From Sorex araneus (lineage: Eukaryota; Chordata; Mammalia; Eulipotyphla; Soricidae), in the NCBI RefSeq assembly GCF_027595985.1, contig NC_073305.1, forward strand, positions 31,954,939 through 32,018,938: a stretch of DNA of 64,000 nt, given 5' to 3'. The notes under the pieces were generated by a model. It did no database searches, was not told the origin of the DNA, and saw only the letters and a list, made by a program, of their open reading frames with translations. Made by a program: the position numbers and the translations under genes. Of the stretch, positions 28,870 to 38,844 are shown in pieces. Positions within the stretch are counted from its first letter, which is position 1. Every line of letters begins with the position of its first letter.

Positions 28870-29910
28870 AGTCGTGGCCCAGGGCAGAGGGCGGACGGAT
28901 CCGGGTCAGCCTCCCCAGCTTCAGGCAGGAAACCTGCAGAGCCCCCCCCACCCACCCAAAGCCAGTGCAGACTCCGCAGCGACCCTCCTCCGGGGAAGGA
29001 GAGGCCGAGATGCCGGCTCCCTCCTGAGTGGGGAGCCCGGGCAGGAGGCGACCAGTTCATTAGCCTCCCCCCGCCCACCCACCCCCTGCGCCCCTCATTT
29101 GGGGCAAAGGGGGATCTGTGTGGTGACAAGCAATTGTCCTGGAGGATTTAGGAGGATTTGGCCAAGTGTCCCCATGGGCCCCAAGCCTCTACCTAATCCC
29201 GTCCCCATTTCAGACTACTTAGGACCGCATTAAATGTCAAAGCCGGCGTTTAGGGAAATTGCACCATTTCGTATGCATCGCCCGGGTCAAAAGAAAAGCT
29301 GCCGGGCCGGCCGGGAGCCCCGGGCGCGGGCGGCGCCCTGTGTGGTCCGGGCGGGGCGGCGGCGGGGCGCCCCCGCGCCCAGGAATGCGGCCTTTTCAGA
29401 TGGAGAAATGCGGGCGCTTTGTTCCCGCCCGGCCTCCCCGGGGAGCATTTGCATGCGGGTCCCACCTTGGCCCGCGCCGCACCCCCTCCTCCCGGCGCAG
29501 CGTGGCCGGAGCCCCCGGGCCACACCCGCCCTCCCGACACCCCGACACACCCCCACCCCGCCCGGGTCCCCAGGCTGGCAGGTGGATGGGCGCTGCGGAA
29601 GGACCCGCGCCAGCCTGTTCGCGCGGCTGCGGGCCCCGGCGCGGGGGCGCCCTGCGAGCACTCGCCGGCAGGGGGCGCGCAGCGGCCAGCACCACCCCCG
29701 CCAACCCCGTCCGCGGAGCCCGGCGCGCCCCCTGCCGGCCACCGCGGGAAGCCAACATCGCCACGCGCGTGCCCCACCCACCCGCTGGAGCACCGCTTTG
29801 CAGACCCAGCCGCTCTGGGCCTCGAGCTTGAGCCCCACCGAGCGCCCTACCCTCGGGAACCCAGGAGCCTGAGCGCAGCATTTCGCGGCATTTCGCGGCA
29901 TTTCGCTCCT
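28870..29910. promoter_or_regulatory. Orphan CpG-rich block, candidate CpG island or enhancer
   Basis: About 1 kb of SINE-free, GC-rich, CpG-dense sequence (densest 29280-29760), 5.4 kb past the CNOT10 end and 20 kb before TRIM71. It holds a perfect octamer ATTTGCAT at 29447-29454, an ATGCAT in TATGCATCG near 29272-29280, and three tandem GCATTTCGC units at 29878-29906. The flank at about 29100-29280 is less GC-rich and contains CATTAAATG. I find no convincing exon. It could be an alternative promoter, an lncRNA promoter or an enhancer. Confidence 0.6.
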
Positions 29911-30054
29911 TTGATTGTTTTATTTCCGTTTACTGCATTTTTTTTAAATGACTTGCCGTTTATTCCACTTCTCTATTTTTTTTTTTTTTTTTTGGCTTTT
30001 TGGGTCACAGCTGGAGTTGCTCCTGGCTCGGCACTCAGAAATTATTCCTGGGAT

Positions 30055-30240
30055 GGGGCCGGAGCGATAGCACAGCGGGTAGGGCGTTTGCCTTGCACGC
30101 GGCCGACCCGGGTTCGATCCCCGGCATCCCATATGGTCCCCCAAGCACTGCCAGGAGTAATTCCTGAGTGCAAAGCCAGGAGTAACCCCTGAGCATCGCT
30201 GGGTGTGACCCAAAAAGAAAAAAAAAAAAAAAAAAGAAAA
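30055..30240 (+). mobile_element. SINE type A, near consensus
   Basis: First of two insertions in the host SINE, with GTTCGATCCCCGGC, GAGTGCAAAGCC, GAGCATCGCTGGG and an A18 tail. It matches the copy at 6598-6776 almost throughout. Confidence 0.96.
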
Positions 30241-30252
30241 GAAATTATTCCT

Positions 30253-30433
30253 AGGGCTGGAGCAATAGCACAGCGGTAGGGCGTTGGCCTTGCACGCGGC
30301 CGACCCGGGTTCGATTCCCAGCATCTCATATGGTCCCCTGAGCACTGCCCGGGAGTAATTCCTGAGTGCAGAACCAGGAGTAACCCCTGTGCATCACCGG
30401 GTGTGACCCAAAAAGCAAAAAAATAAAAAAGAA
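30253..30433 (+). mobile_element. SINE type B, same target as the previous copy
   Basis: Second insertion at the same site. GTTCGATTCCCAGC, GTGCAGAACC and GTGCATCACC place it in a different subfamily from its neighbour. Confidence 0.95.
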
Positions 30434-31160
30434 GAAATTATTCCTGGCGGTGCTCCAGGAATCATACAGGAGGCCAGAGATTGAACCCAGGTCCACTGCA
30501 GGCAAGGCCAACCCCCTCCCACCCTTTATTCCACTTCTTGAGTTGGTGCTTACTTGGTTTATTATTTCATTTCATTTTCCTTTTACTACTTTTATTAATT
30601 TCATGTAGTTTTCTTTTGGGGGGTGGGGTAGGTTTATGGGGGACGCCCAGCTCCCAGCTATGTTGGTTGTACCTGGCAGTGCTGGGGGACCCCGTGGCAG
30701 CAGGGGGGTGCATGCACTCAGCCCTTGGCACTCTCCATGGCCCTTCCGGCTTTGCGTTCTGATTTTGTTTTGGGGCCACACTGGGCAGTGCTCAGGACTG
30801 GTCCTGGCTCTGCACTCAGGGGTCACTCCTGGTGGGCTTGGGAGAGCATTAGGGGTGCCCTGGAGAAGCTTGTCTTGTTCTGAAGCGAGTTTCCTGCCTC
30901 TGAGTTTCCAGAAACAGTGAAAACAAACACTGACAGTTCCTCATCCAGGGTGTTCAGTCACCATTGAAAATACAGAGCCCCTGAAAAAAAGGTTGGAAAT
31001 CCTAACTGAGTCAGGTGCCTGGGTGTGAGTCATCCAGGGTGGGAGCCTCTCTGGGGGGCTTTTACTCTCTAATAGAGGACTGGAGGGTTTGGGTGGAAGT
31101 GGATGTTTTAGTTCTTGGACCTCATGGCTCAGGGTGCTGCAGTCAGAAAGGAACGTGCTG

Positions 31161-31329
31161 GGGCTGGAGCCAGGTAGGGCATTTGCCTTGCACACGGCTG
31201 ACCTGGGTTCAAATCCCAGCATCCCATATGGTCCCCTGAGCACCGCCAGGAGTAATTCCAGAGTGTAGAACCAGGAGTAACCCCTGTGCATCGCCAGGTG
31301 TGACCCAAAAAGCAAAAAAAAAAAAAAAA
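31161..31329 (+). mobile_element. SINE with A-box deletion
   Basis: TSD AAAGGAAC[G/A]TGCT at 31148-31160 and 31330-31342. The head reads GGGGCTGGAGCCAGGTAGGG, so the A box is gone although the rest is well preserved. Confidence 0.93.
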
Positions 31330-31765
31330 AAAGGAACATGCTGACCAACAGTAGTACACAGGTAGGAGGCTTGCTTTGTACAGTGTCCCACCAGGGTTTG
31401 ATCCCCAGAACTCCAGATGGTTCCCTGAGCCCTCCAGGAGTGATCCCGGAGTCAGGAGTAGGCACTGAGCACAGCCAGGTTTGTGCAAAACAGAACAGAA
31501 AGAGGGTCACAGGCCTGCTTCGGCCAGATTTCCTTCCCCCTCCCCTCTCTGAGGGAGGTCTTCACTCTCACACTCTCTTCTGAGCCTGCATCTGGCTTAA
31601 AGAAAGTGAAGATGGCTAAGGAAAGGCTCGGGCTTTGGATAACTGATCCAGTTTTGGTCCCCAGCACCCAGGACCCATACGGCTCCTGAGCCTGGAAGGA
31701 GTGATCCTTGAGCTCAGAGTCTGGAGTAAGCCCTGAGCACCTCTGAATGTAGTACAAAAAACAAG

Positions 31766-31978
31766 AAGGAGGAGGAGGAGGAGGAGGAGGAGAAGGAAAA
31801 AGGGGGAAGAAGGAGGAAGATGAGGAAGAAGAAAGAGCGGGAGGAAGGAGGAGGAGAAAGGAGGAGGAAGAGGAAGAAAAAGGAGAAGAGAAAGGAAGAG
31901 AAGGAGGAAGAGGAGGAAGAAGAAGGAGGAGGAGGAAGGAGGAGGAGGAGGAGAAGAAGAAGAAAGAAAAAGAGAAAC
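31766..31978 (+). repeat. GGA/GAA polypurine tract
   Basis: About 210 bp almost purely of A and G on the + strand, growing from the tail of the SINE at 31625-31765. Able in principle to form triplex DNA. Confidence 0.96.
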
Positions 31979-31994
31979 AAAAGATACAGCATTC

Positions 31995-32375
31995 AAAAAT
32001 CACCCTGTTTTGGAATACCCTGACACAGAGGCAGGGTGGGGTTGGGGGGGAGATGGGATTTGGGGGTTGGAGGGATACTGGGTTTATTGGTGGTGGAGAA
32101 TGGGCACTGGTGGAGGAATGTGTTTGCGAACATTGTATGAGGGAAAAACAAGCTCGAAAATGTGTGAATCTAGGGCGTTTGCCTAGCACTCGGCTGACCC
32201 AGGTTAGATTCCCAGCATCCCATATGGTCCCCTGAGCACTGCCAGGGGTAATTCCTGAGTGCAGAGCCAGGAATAACCCCTGTGCATTGCCAGGTGTGAC
32301 CCCCCCCAAAAAAAAAGAAAGAAAGAAAGAAAATGTGTGAATCTGTATCTGTACCCTCATGGTGATTCACTAAAG
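31995..32375 (+). mobile_element. LINE-like 3' end interrupted by a truncated SINE
   Basis: Carries TTTATTGGTGGTGGAGAATG, GGGCACTGGTGGAGGAATG, CGAACATTGTATGAGGGAAA, and after the inserted SINE CTGTACCCTCATGGTGATTC with an AATAAA-rich end. Same family as 20.5, 38.4, 41.5 and 43.4 kb. Confidence 0.82.
32172..32328 (+). mobile_element. 5'-truncated SINE in LINE-like sequence
   Basis: Starts at AGGGCGTTTGCC, lacking about 28 bp of head including the A box. Perfect 16-bp TSD GAAAATGTGTGAATCT at 32156-32171 and 32329-32344. Confidence 0.95.
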
Positions 32376-33176
32376 AATAAAATAAATTTAAAATAAATAA
32401 ATAAATAAAATAAATTTTCTCCCTCTCTCTCTCTCCTTCTCTCTACCTCCCCCCCATCTCTTTCATTTCACTTGTTTTATTTGTGGGGACCATACTCACA
32501 GGGCAGTGCTCAGGGCTCACCCCTGGTGTAACTTGGGGGACCACAAGTGATGCTGAGGATGGAACCTAGGTCAGCTGCCTGCAAGACCAGTGCCCTACCC
32601 ACTGTACTATTTATGGTTCAGGTTCCCCTCCCTCCCTCCCTCCGCCCACTCTCTCATTTGTTTTGGGGACACACTCAGCAGTGTTTAGGGCTTACTTGAC
32701 TCTGCCCAGGGTTTACTCCTTTCGGGACTCAGGACCATATGTGGTGCGTGGGGTGTAACCAGGTCACTGTTCTATCTCTCTGGCCTTCTCTTGTTCTTTG
32801 TTTTTGTTTTTGTTTTGGGGGGATGGGGGATTTGGATTTTGGGCTACACCAGCTGTGCTCAGAGCTGCCTCTTGGCTCTGTGTACAGGGATCACTCCTGG
32901 TGGGCTTGGGGGACCATATGGAGTGCCAGGGATCAAACGGAGGTCTGCCCTTTGCAAGACATGTGCCCTACCTGCTGTGTTGTTGCTCCGGGCCCTTGTT
33001 TTTGGTTTTTCTTGTTATTATTTTGGAAAGTTTGGAGCCACAAACTCCAGCTGGGCCATGTTCAGGGCTTACTCCTGGCTCTGTGTTGAGGATTCACTCC
33101 TGGGAGGGTTCATGGACCTTAAGGGGTGCCAGGTTGGTCGGGGTTTGTGCAAAGCAAGCTTTACTGGCCCCTGGCC

Positions 33177-33384
33177 CCTCCCTCTCTCCTCTCTCTCCTT
33201 CTCTCCTTCTCTCCTCTCTCTCTCTCTCTTCCCTTCCTTCTCCTCTCGCTCTTTCCTCTCTCTCTCTCTTCCCTTCTCTTGCTCTTTCCTCTCTCTCTCT
33301 CCTCTCTCCTCTCTCCTCTCTCCTCTCTCTTGCTCTTCTCTCTCTCTGCTCTTTCTTTCTCTCTTTCTCTGGGCCTCTCTCTCT
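33177..33384 (+). repeat. CT-rich low-complexity tract
   Basis: About 200 bp of CTCTCTCC and TCTTCCC repeats between two minus-strand SINEs. Confidence 0.95.
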
Positions 33385-33571
33385 TTTTTTTTTTTTTTTG
33401 CTTTTTTTTGGGGGGGGTCACACCCGGCAATGCACAGGGGTTACTCCTGGCTCTGCACTCAGGAGTTACTCCTGGCGGTGCTCAGGGGACCATATGGGAT
33501 GCTGGGAATCGAACCCGGGTCGACTGTGTGCAAGGCAAACGCCCTACCCGCTGTGCTATCGCTCCAGCCCC
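33385..33571 (-). mobile_element. SINE type B, well preserved
   Basis: Near-consensus head (TATCGCTCCAGCCCC at its + strand right edge), and G7 in the tail complement. It forms the left border of the SINE-free block that follows. Confidence 0.94.
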
Positions 33572-34387
33572 ATCTTTTGTTTTTTTTAATCAAGTACTGA
33601 ACCGACCTTGGACGAATGCGGAGGGAAATGGAGATACTAGTGGCGTGTCCTGGGCCACAGCAAAGGTGGTGGATTAACTTCTGAAGACCCCAGTGTGGCC
33701 GCCTCAGTGGCTGGCTTCCATCCTTTGGCCAGCCCGAGAGGGAAAGGGGGGGCATCCGCGCTGGGATAGAGCAGAGATGTGTGCAGGGCGCACTCTCGGC
33801 TGGGCTTCCCACCCCCTCCACCCCGCTGTTTGGCGAAGGTCTTAATTAGGGCGCGCAGCCCTAGCTCGACCTTCATAGCCACTGTTCCCCGTTTTTAGGG
33901 GGTGATCCTACTGAATTAAAATTCAATTAATCCGACTTTAAGGGCAAGAAAAACTATTTGTGAAAAATCATTAAACAGCACATAAAACCCTTTGAGGAAC
34001 AGACAGTGCCGGGAGAAGTGTGCCTGGCTTTTGTTAAGGGACTGGGGCTCGGAGTTCACTTTTTTAAGGAATTTTAACAAGATAGTGGTCAAAGTGGAAT
34101 TTGTTCCTGTAGTTTATTTAAGGTTTTACAAGGCCCTGCAAAGAGCCCTCCCCTGAGTCGGAAGGAGAAGAGTTGGGTAACATGGTGGTGAGAGGTAAAC
34201 TCCGAGGGGGCATTCTTGAACCCGTGAGGAAACAAAACAACGGCCTGAGAAGCTTCCAAAATGTCAGGGTCTTGAAAGACAAAGGCGGGCCCCGGAGGAA
34301 AGGCAGAGACAGTCGGGACCAGGGGCAGTCTGCAGGCTGGGCTGGTTCCTGGGAGGGAAAAGGCAATCCTTGGGCATATAAGAAACA
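33572..34387. promoter_or_regulatory. SINE-free block, candidate conserved non-coding element
   Basis: About 815 bp without recognisable repeat in a region otherwise dense with SINEs. The core at about 33835-34130 is AT-balanced and holds homeodomain-type TAATTA/ATTAAT sites (CTTAATTAGG, TTCAATTAATCC) and ATTAAA runs. SOX-like ACAAAGG lies near 34277. No coding signal seen. Conservation is inferred, not measured. Confidence 0.5.
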
Positions 34388-34390
34388 TTT

Positions 34391-34558
34391 TTTTTTTCTT
34401 TTTGGGTCACACCCGGCAATGCATAGGGGTTACTCCTGGCTCTGCACTCAGAATTAGCCCTGGCAGTGCTCAGGGAACCATATGGGATGCTGGGATTCAA
34501 ACCTGGGTCGGCTGAGTGCAAGGCAAACGCCCTACCCACTGTGCTATCCAGCCCCAAG
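34391..34558 (-). mobile_element. SINE type B
   Basis: TSD AAGAAACATTT at 34380-34390 and 34559-34569. Three bases of the A-box region are missing (GTGCTATCCAGCCCC). Confidence 0.92.
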
Positions 34559-34691
34559 AAGAAACATTTCTGGTTCCCCCGAGGAAATGCTTTCCCTGTG
34601 GGCAAGGCAGCGGGGGTTGGGCTCTAGGAAAGATACTGTAACTGAGCTGAGCTACTGAGCCAGGAACTGGGCTTCGGAGCCATAACTGGAT

Positions 34692-35188
34692 TCGGAGCCA
34701 TACCTGGCTGTGTTCAGGTCCTACACCTGCGCTCAAGGGTCACTCTGGGGTTCCGGGCACGGAACCCAGGTCTGCCTTGTGCAACCAAATTCCTGCCCTC
34801 AGTTCTATCTCTCTGGCCCACTTATTTCACTTTCTTTTGATTTAGGGGCCATACCTGGTGGTGCTCAGGGGCCGCCTCTGGCAGTGCTTGGGGGGACCAT
34901 GCCGTAAAGGGGTGGGACCTGGGCATCCCGCATGCGAACCCTGCACTCAGCCCTGTGAGCTCTCTTCAACCCAAAAGCACATATTTTTTTGGGGGGTGGT
35001 GCTGGGGGGCACACCTAGCAGTGCTCAGAGTTCATTCCTGGCAGTGTGCTGAGGACCCATGTGGGTGGGCTGTGTGCAAGGCAAGTACCTAAACCCTTAC
35101 CTGATCTCTCTGGTCGCAAAAGCACATTCTTTGCAAACATGAGACCTGGACTCAATTCCAGGCATCACAGGAACAAAAACCAAAAAAA
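34692..35188. mobile_element. Diverged SINE copies (three -, one + fragment)
   Basis: Minus-strand copies at 34692-34819, 34839-34973 and 34984-35116, and a plus-strand head fragment at 35120-35188 ending in CAAAAACCAAAAAAAT. Confidence 0.72.
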
Positions 35189-35229
35189 TGCCACACATAT
35201 CAACAATGCCAATTATGTGCACATGGTAA

Positions 35230-35302
35230 ATCACACATGATATACACATATATACACACACATATAAATGTATATATATGTAGCACTGTAGCTACATATA
35301 TA
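35230..35302 (+). repeat. AT/CA-rich tract ending in a 12-bp perfect inverted repeat
   Basis: TATATATGTAGC (35273-35284), loop ACTGTA, GCTACATATATA (35291-35302). It forms a 30-nt hairpin at the border of the composite SINE. Confidence 0.85.
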
Positions 35303-35549
35303 GTACAATACAATGTAGTACTGTCATCCTGTTGTTCATTGATTTGCTCGAGCGGGCACCAGTAACGTCTCCATTGTGAGACTTGTTGTTAATGTTTTTG
35401 GCATATTGAATACGCCATGGGGAGCTTGCCAGGCTCTGCTGTGTGGGTGGGATACTCTCAGTAGCTTGCCGGGCTCTCCGAGAGTGGAGGGTGGAGGAAT
35501 CAAACCCAGGCTGCCGTGTGCAAGGCAAATACCCTACCCGCTGTGCTAT
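35303..35549 (-). mobile_element. Composite SINE: shrew SINE head with a different body
   Basis: The + strand right end (AACCCAGG, CTGCCGTGTGCAAGGC, CTACCCGCTGTGCTAT) is the complement of the usual tRNA-like head, but the rest (TTTGCTCGAGCGGGCACCAG, TCTCCATTGTGAGAC, GGCATATTGAATACGCCA, TAGCTTGCCGGGCTCTCC) is unrelated to the common body. It is the only clear copy in the window, and I recall it as a longer shrew SINE family. Confidence 0.85.
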
Positions 35550-35723
35550 TTATATATGTATACACATATGAATTAAAATATATATAATACAAGTATATGT
35601 GAGAGAACAGGGAATGATAATGCAGAAGGGGGATTATCATTTAGAAGCACTGGGTGAAGGGGTGAAGGGTAGATGTGCTTTGGTATTACTATTTTCTTTT
35701 TCTCTGTATACAAAATTATTTCA

Positions 35724-36087
35724 GGAACCACAGAGATCACACAATAGACTGAGCACAAGCTTTGCTAGTAAAGATACCAGGTGCAACCTCCCCCCACCAG
35801 GACTGCCTGGAGTGACCTTAGAGCACCACAGTGCCTGTGTGGGCCCCTCAACCCCACACCCACACACACCAAAACTGTTTTTAAAAGGAAGGGCCAGAGC
35901 AATCTCAAAGTGATGCATTTTGCATGCATGCAAGCTCTCAAGGAAGTCTGCCTGGCACATAGCCAGCCTAGGTTTGATCCCCAGCACCCCGTATGGTTTT
36001 CTGAGTCCTGCCAGGAGAGATCCCTGAGCACAAAGCAAGGAGTAAGACCTGAGCACCTTTGGGTCTTGAGAGAGAGAGAGAGAGAGA
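35724..36087 (+). mobile_element. Two diverged SINEs, the second ending in (GA)n
   Basis: Copies at 35724-35876 and 35889-36065. The tail of the second has turned into a (GA)n array at 36066-36087. Confidence 0.75.
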
Positions 36088-36454
36088 AATGTGGCAATTC
36101 AGGCAGTGGCATGAACACGAGTTACAGAGGCCCACACCAGATTTTTGTGACTCTTGGGAGGTCAGGAGAGAGTGATCCTACCCAGCAGTGCTCAGGGACT
36201 ATGCTTTAATTCCTTTCCTCTTCTGTGGCACCAGATTTGGTGACTTACCCCCATCCTCCAGAGAGCCGGCAGTTTCCTATGGGAGTGGACACAGGGACCA
36301 TCCCTGCCCTCTGCTTTGACTGACATCGTGATGACAGCTCAGATGTGGGAACGTGCGTCCCAGCTGGGGGAGGGAACCTGCCAGAAACCAGGAGGCTTCC
36401 AGATGGAATTCTTGAGGGAGGTTGGGGAGGCTGAGTACAAAGTCTTCAGACGGG

Positions 36455-36815
36455 GCCAGAAAGACAGTGCAGCCAGCCAGGTGCAGGCTTTGTACATGGC
36501 CAACCCGAGTTCGATCCCGGGTACCCCATATGGCCCCTCTAGCACCATCAGGAGTAATTAATCCTTGAACAGGGAGTAAAAAAGAAGTGCTGAAATGGGT
36601 AGGGTGTTTGCCTGGCACATGGCCGACCCGGGTTCGATTCCCAGCATCCCACATGGTCCCCCAAGCACCACCAGGAGTGATTCCTGAGTGCAGACTCAGG
36701 AGTTAACCCCTGTGCATCACTGGGTGTGACCCAAAAAGCAAAAAAAAAAAAAAGAATAAGTGCTGAGTACTGTCAGAGCATGGTCAGGGGTGGCCCAAAA
36801 GCAAAACAGAAAAAA
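36455..36815 (+). mobile_element. SINE hosting a 5'-truncated SINE
   Basis: Host 36455-36593 resumes at 36767 with GTACTGTCAGAGCATGGTC. The inserted copy 36594-36757 begins at AATGGGTAGGGTG, lacking the A-box half of the head. Duplicated target AAGTGCTGA at 36585-36593 and 36758-36766. Confidence 0.88.
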
Positions 36816-36850
36816 ATAAACTGTGCAATTAAGGGAGCTGGGGGGTGGGG

Positions 36851-37033
36851 GGGCAGAGCGATAGTACAGCAGGTAGGGTGTTTGCCTTGCACGCAGCTGA
36901 TCCCGGTTCGATTTGCGGCATCCCATATGGTTCCCTGAGCACCGCCAGGAGTAATTCCTGAGTGCAGAGCCAGGAGTAACAACCCTTGAGCATCACTGGA
37001 TGTGACCCAAAAGGAAAAACAAAAAAAAAAAAG
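36851..37033 (+). mobile_element. SINE type B
   Basis: Complete copy with AACAACCC in the body and A12 tail, following a G-rich stretch (GGGGGTGGGGGGGC) at its 5' side. Confidence 0.9.
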
Positions 37034-37624
37034 AGGGAGGGGATCTGTGAGATGCGAGAGAGGTACAGAGCCGGGCACAAAAGTCCGTCACACAGCCACA
37101 GCTCAGCCGCACTGCAGTCTGGAGGAGGCTGCGGCAGAGGGGAGGACCCTTAAGACCCTTAAGGGGAGAGGGGGAGTGGAGTGCGGCTGTGCAGGTGTTT
37201 GCTTTTCACTGGGCCCCTGAGCTTTCAGGTAAACCCGGAATGGAGCCAAACACTGAGAGAAGCTGCTGCCTGTTGGCTGGAGGCTCCCTGGCTGAGGGCC
37301 CCTGGGACCCTGGGGCTAAGGCGGAGGCACCAGCCATGCCCCGGCTAAAAGAAGGGAGACTGACCTGCTTCTGCCTCCCTGCCATGCCCATCTGCTGCCC
37401 CATCGCAGGAGCAGCCTGCCAGGAACCAGCAAGGGGCCTGGAGACAGCTGCCTGGGGCTGCTTCGGGAATGGTCCTACCCCACGGAGGCCTTGGCAAACG
37501 TGGAAACTTGCTGCCACTTATCGACTATCCCGTCATTCGGCAGCACCTTCATCCATCAGGTCACCCCTACTCAAACTTCATGACTTTCATCCAAATGATT
37601 AGCAAATCTTACTCACTCTTCCTT
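37034..37624. other. Unique sequence, nothing recognised
   Basis: About 590 bp of moderately GC-rich single-copy sequence. Open frames exist on both strands (up to 137 codons), but I see no splice-flanked exon, known motif or start context that supports a gene. Confidence 0.6.
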
Positions 37625-38351
37625 TCCTGGGGGGTGGCGGGGGGCACAGCATGAGATGCTTACTCTTGACTCTGGGCTCAGGGATCACTCCTGGCAGTGC
37701 TCAGGGGACCATATGGGATGCCGGGGATTGAACCTGATTGGCCACATGCAAGGCAAGTGTCCTACCAATTGTTGTATCTCTCTAGACCCCATTCTACTTT
37801 TATCTCCTTTCCCCGCTTTGGCTTTGGGACCACACTCAGCAGTACTCGACTGACTTCTTCCACAGTGGTGGCCGGGGGTGTGCACCCCACAAGCTGTGCT
37901 TGGGGAACCATGAGGTGCCAGGGATCAAATCTGGGGCTTCTGCAAGCAAAGCATGTGCTCCAATTCTTTTTTTTTTTTTTGGCTTTTTTGGGTCACACCT
38001 GCCGATGCTCAGGGCTGACTCCTGGTTCTGCACTCAGGAATCACTCCTGGCAGTGCTCGGGGAACCATATGGGATGCTGGGAATCGAACCCGGGTCGGCT
38101 GCATGCAAGGCAAACGCCCTACCCACTGTACTATCCCTCCAGCCCCTCTCTTTTATTTTTTAAAATGCATTATTTTAGTGTTCTTTTTTCTTTTTGGATC
38201 ACACCTGGCAATGCACAGGCACAGGGGTTACTCCTGGCTCTGCACTCAGGAATCACTTCTGGCGGTGCTCAGGGGACCATATGTGATGCTGGGAATCAAA
38301 ACCGGGTGTGCAAGGCAAATACCCTGCCCGCTGTGCTATCGTTCCAGCCCC
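37625..38351 (-). mobile_element. Run of four minus-strand SINEs
   Basis: Copies at 37625-37790, 37814-37962 (old), 37966-38146 (well preserved) and 38182-38351. The last has GCACAG duplicated in tandem (38213-38218 and 38219-38224). Confidence 0.88.
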
Positions 38352-38498
38352 AAAATTAATTATTTTAATTGAATCATAGTGAGATACATAGTTACAAAGT
38401 TGTTCTTGATTGGGCTTCAGTCCTATAATGTCCAACACCCATCCGTTCACCAGTGTACATTTCCCACCCCAGGGTCCCCAATTTCCATGGCAGGCAAC

Positions 38499-38548
<50 letters not shown>

Positions 38549-38830
38549 TGCTCTCTTGCATTATGGTTTGCAATATAGATACTGAAAGGTTATCAGGTAT
38601 ATCCCTTTATCTACTTTCAACGTTTAGTTCCTGTCCAAGGTGATCATTTCTAACTATTATTGTCATACTGGTCCCTTCTCTGTCCTAACTCCCTTCACAC
38701 CCCCACACCCTCATTGGTGGCAAGCTTCTAACCATTGACCATTACTCCTGGCCCCTGTTTTCCCTGGTCACAAATAAATGCAGTCCCTCTGTATCTGTCT
38801 TTCTCCAGTCCTTTGAACAATATCCCCAGC
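38352..38830 (-). mobile_element. LINE-like 3' end, diverged, with (CT)n
   Basis: Collinear with 41471-41829: the ACTTTAAGAAC, CCATCC, CACCAGTG and GTTTGCAATA blocks appear in the same order in diverged form. Contains a (CT)22 array at 38501-38545. Confidence 0.75.
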
Positions 38831-38844
38831 TCCATTTGTTTATT

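Larger units (their letters stand above)
29970..30530 (-). mobile_element. Minus-strand SINE hosting two successive plus-strand SINEs
   Basis: Host pieces 29970-30049 and 30446-30530 are parts of one minus-strand SINE. GAAATTATTCCT occurs three times, at 30038-30049, 30241-30252 and 30434-30445, bracketing two inserted copies. Confidence 0.93.
30531..33384. other. Intergenic SINE block
   Basis: Additional diverged copies: 30760-30860 (-), 31346-31499 (+), 31625-31765 (+), 32480-32618 (-), 32658-32786 (-), 32799-32995 (-) and 32999-33172 (-). The last four form a same-strand run. Positions 30870-31150 show no recognised feature. Confidence 0.75.

Noticed and set aside
28192..29151. 319-codon ORF rich in Cys-Val repeats
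   Set aside because: The reading frame passes through (GT)n arrays and a SINE fragment. It is repeat translation, not a gene.
29234..30192. Overlapping long ORFs in the 29-kb CpG block (up to 257 codons)
   Set aside because: Open on both strands and in all frames, compositionally Pro/Arg-rich, and one runs straight into a SINE. No splice-supported exon or family similarity.
31616..32023. ORFs rich in Ser/Leu/Phe or Glu/Arg/Lys near 32 kb, and the similar ones at 33.2 kb
   Set aside because: Translations of polypurine or polypyrimidine tracts.
37189..37602. 137-codon ORF in unique sequence as a new gene
   Set aside because: It has a competing antisense ORF, no recognisable domain, no flanking splice sites of quality and no CpG promoter. 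Length is compatible with chance at this GC content.
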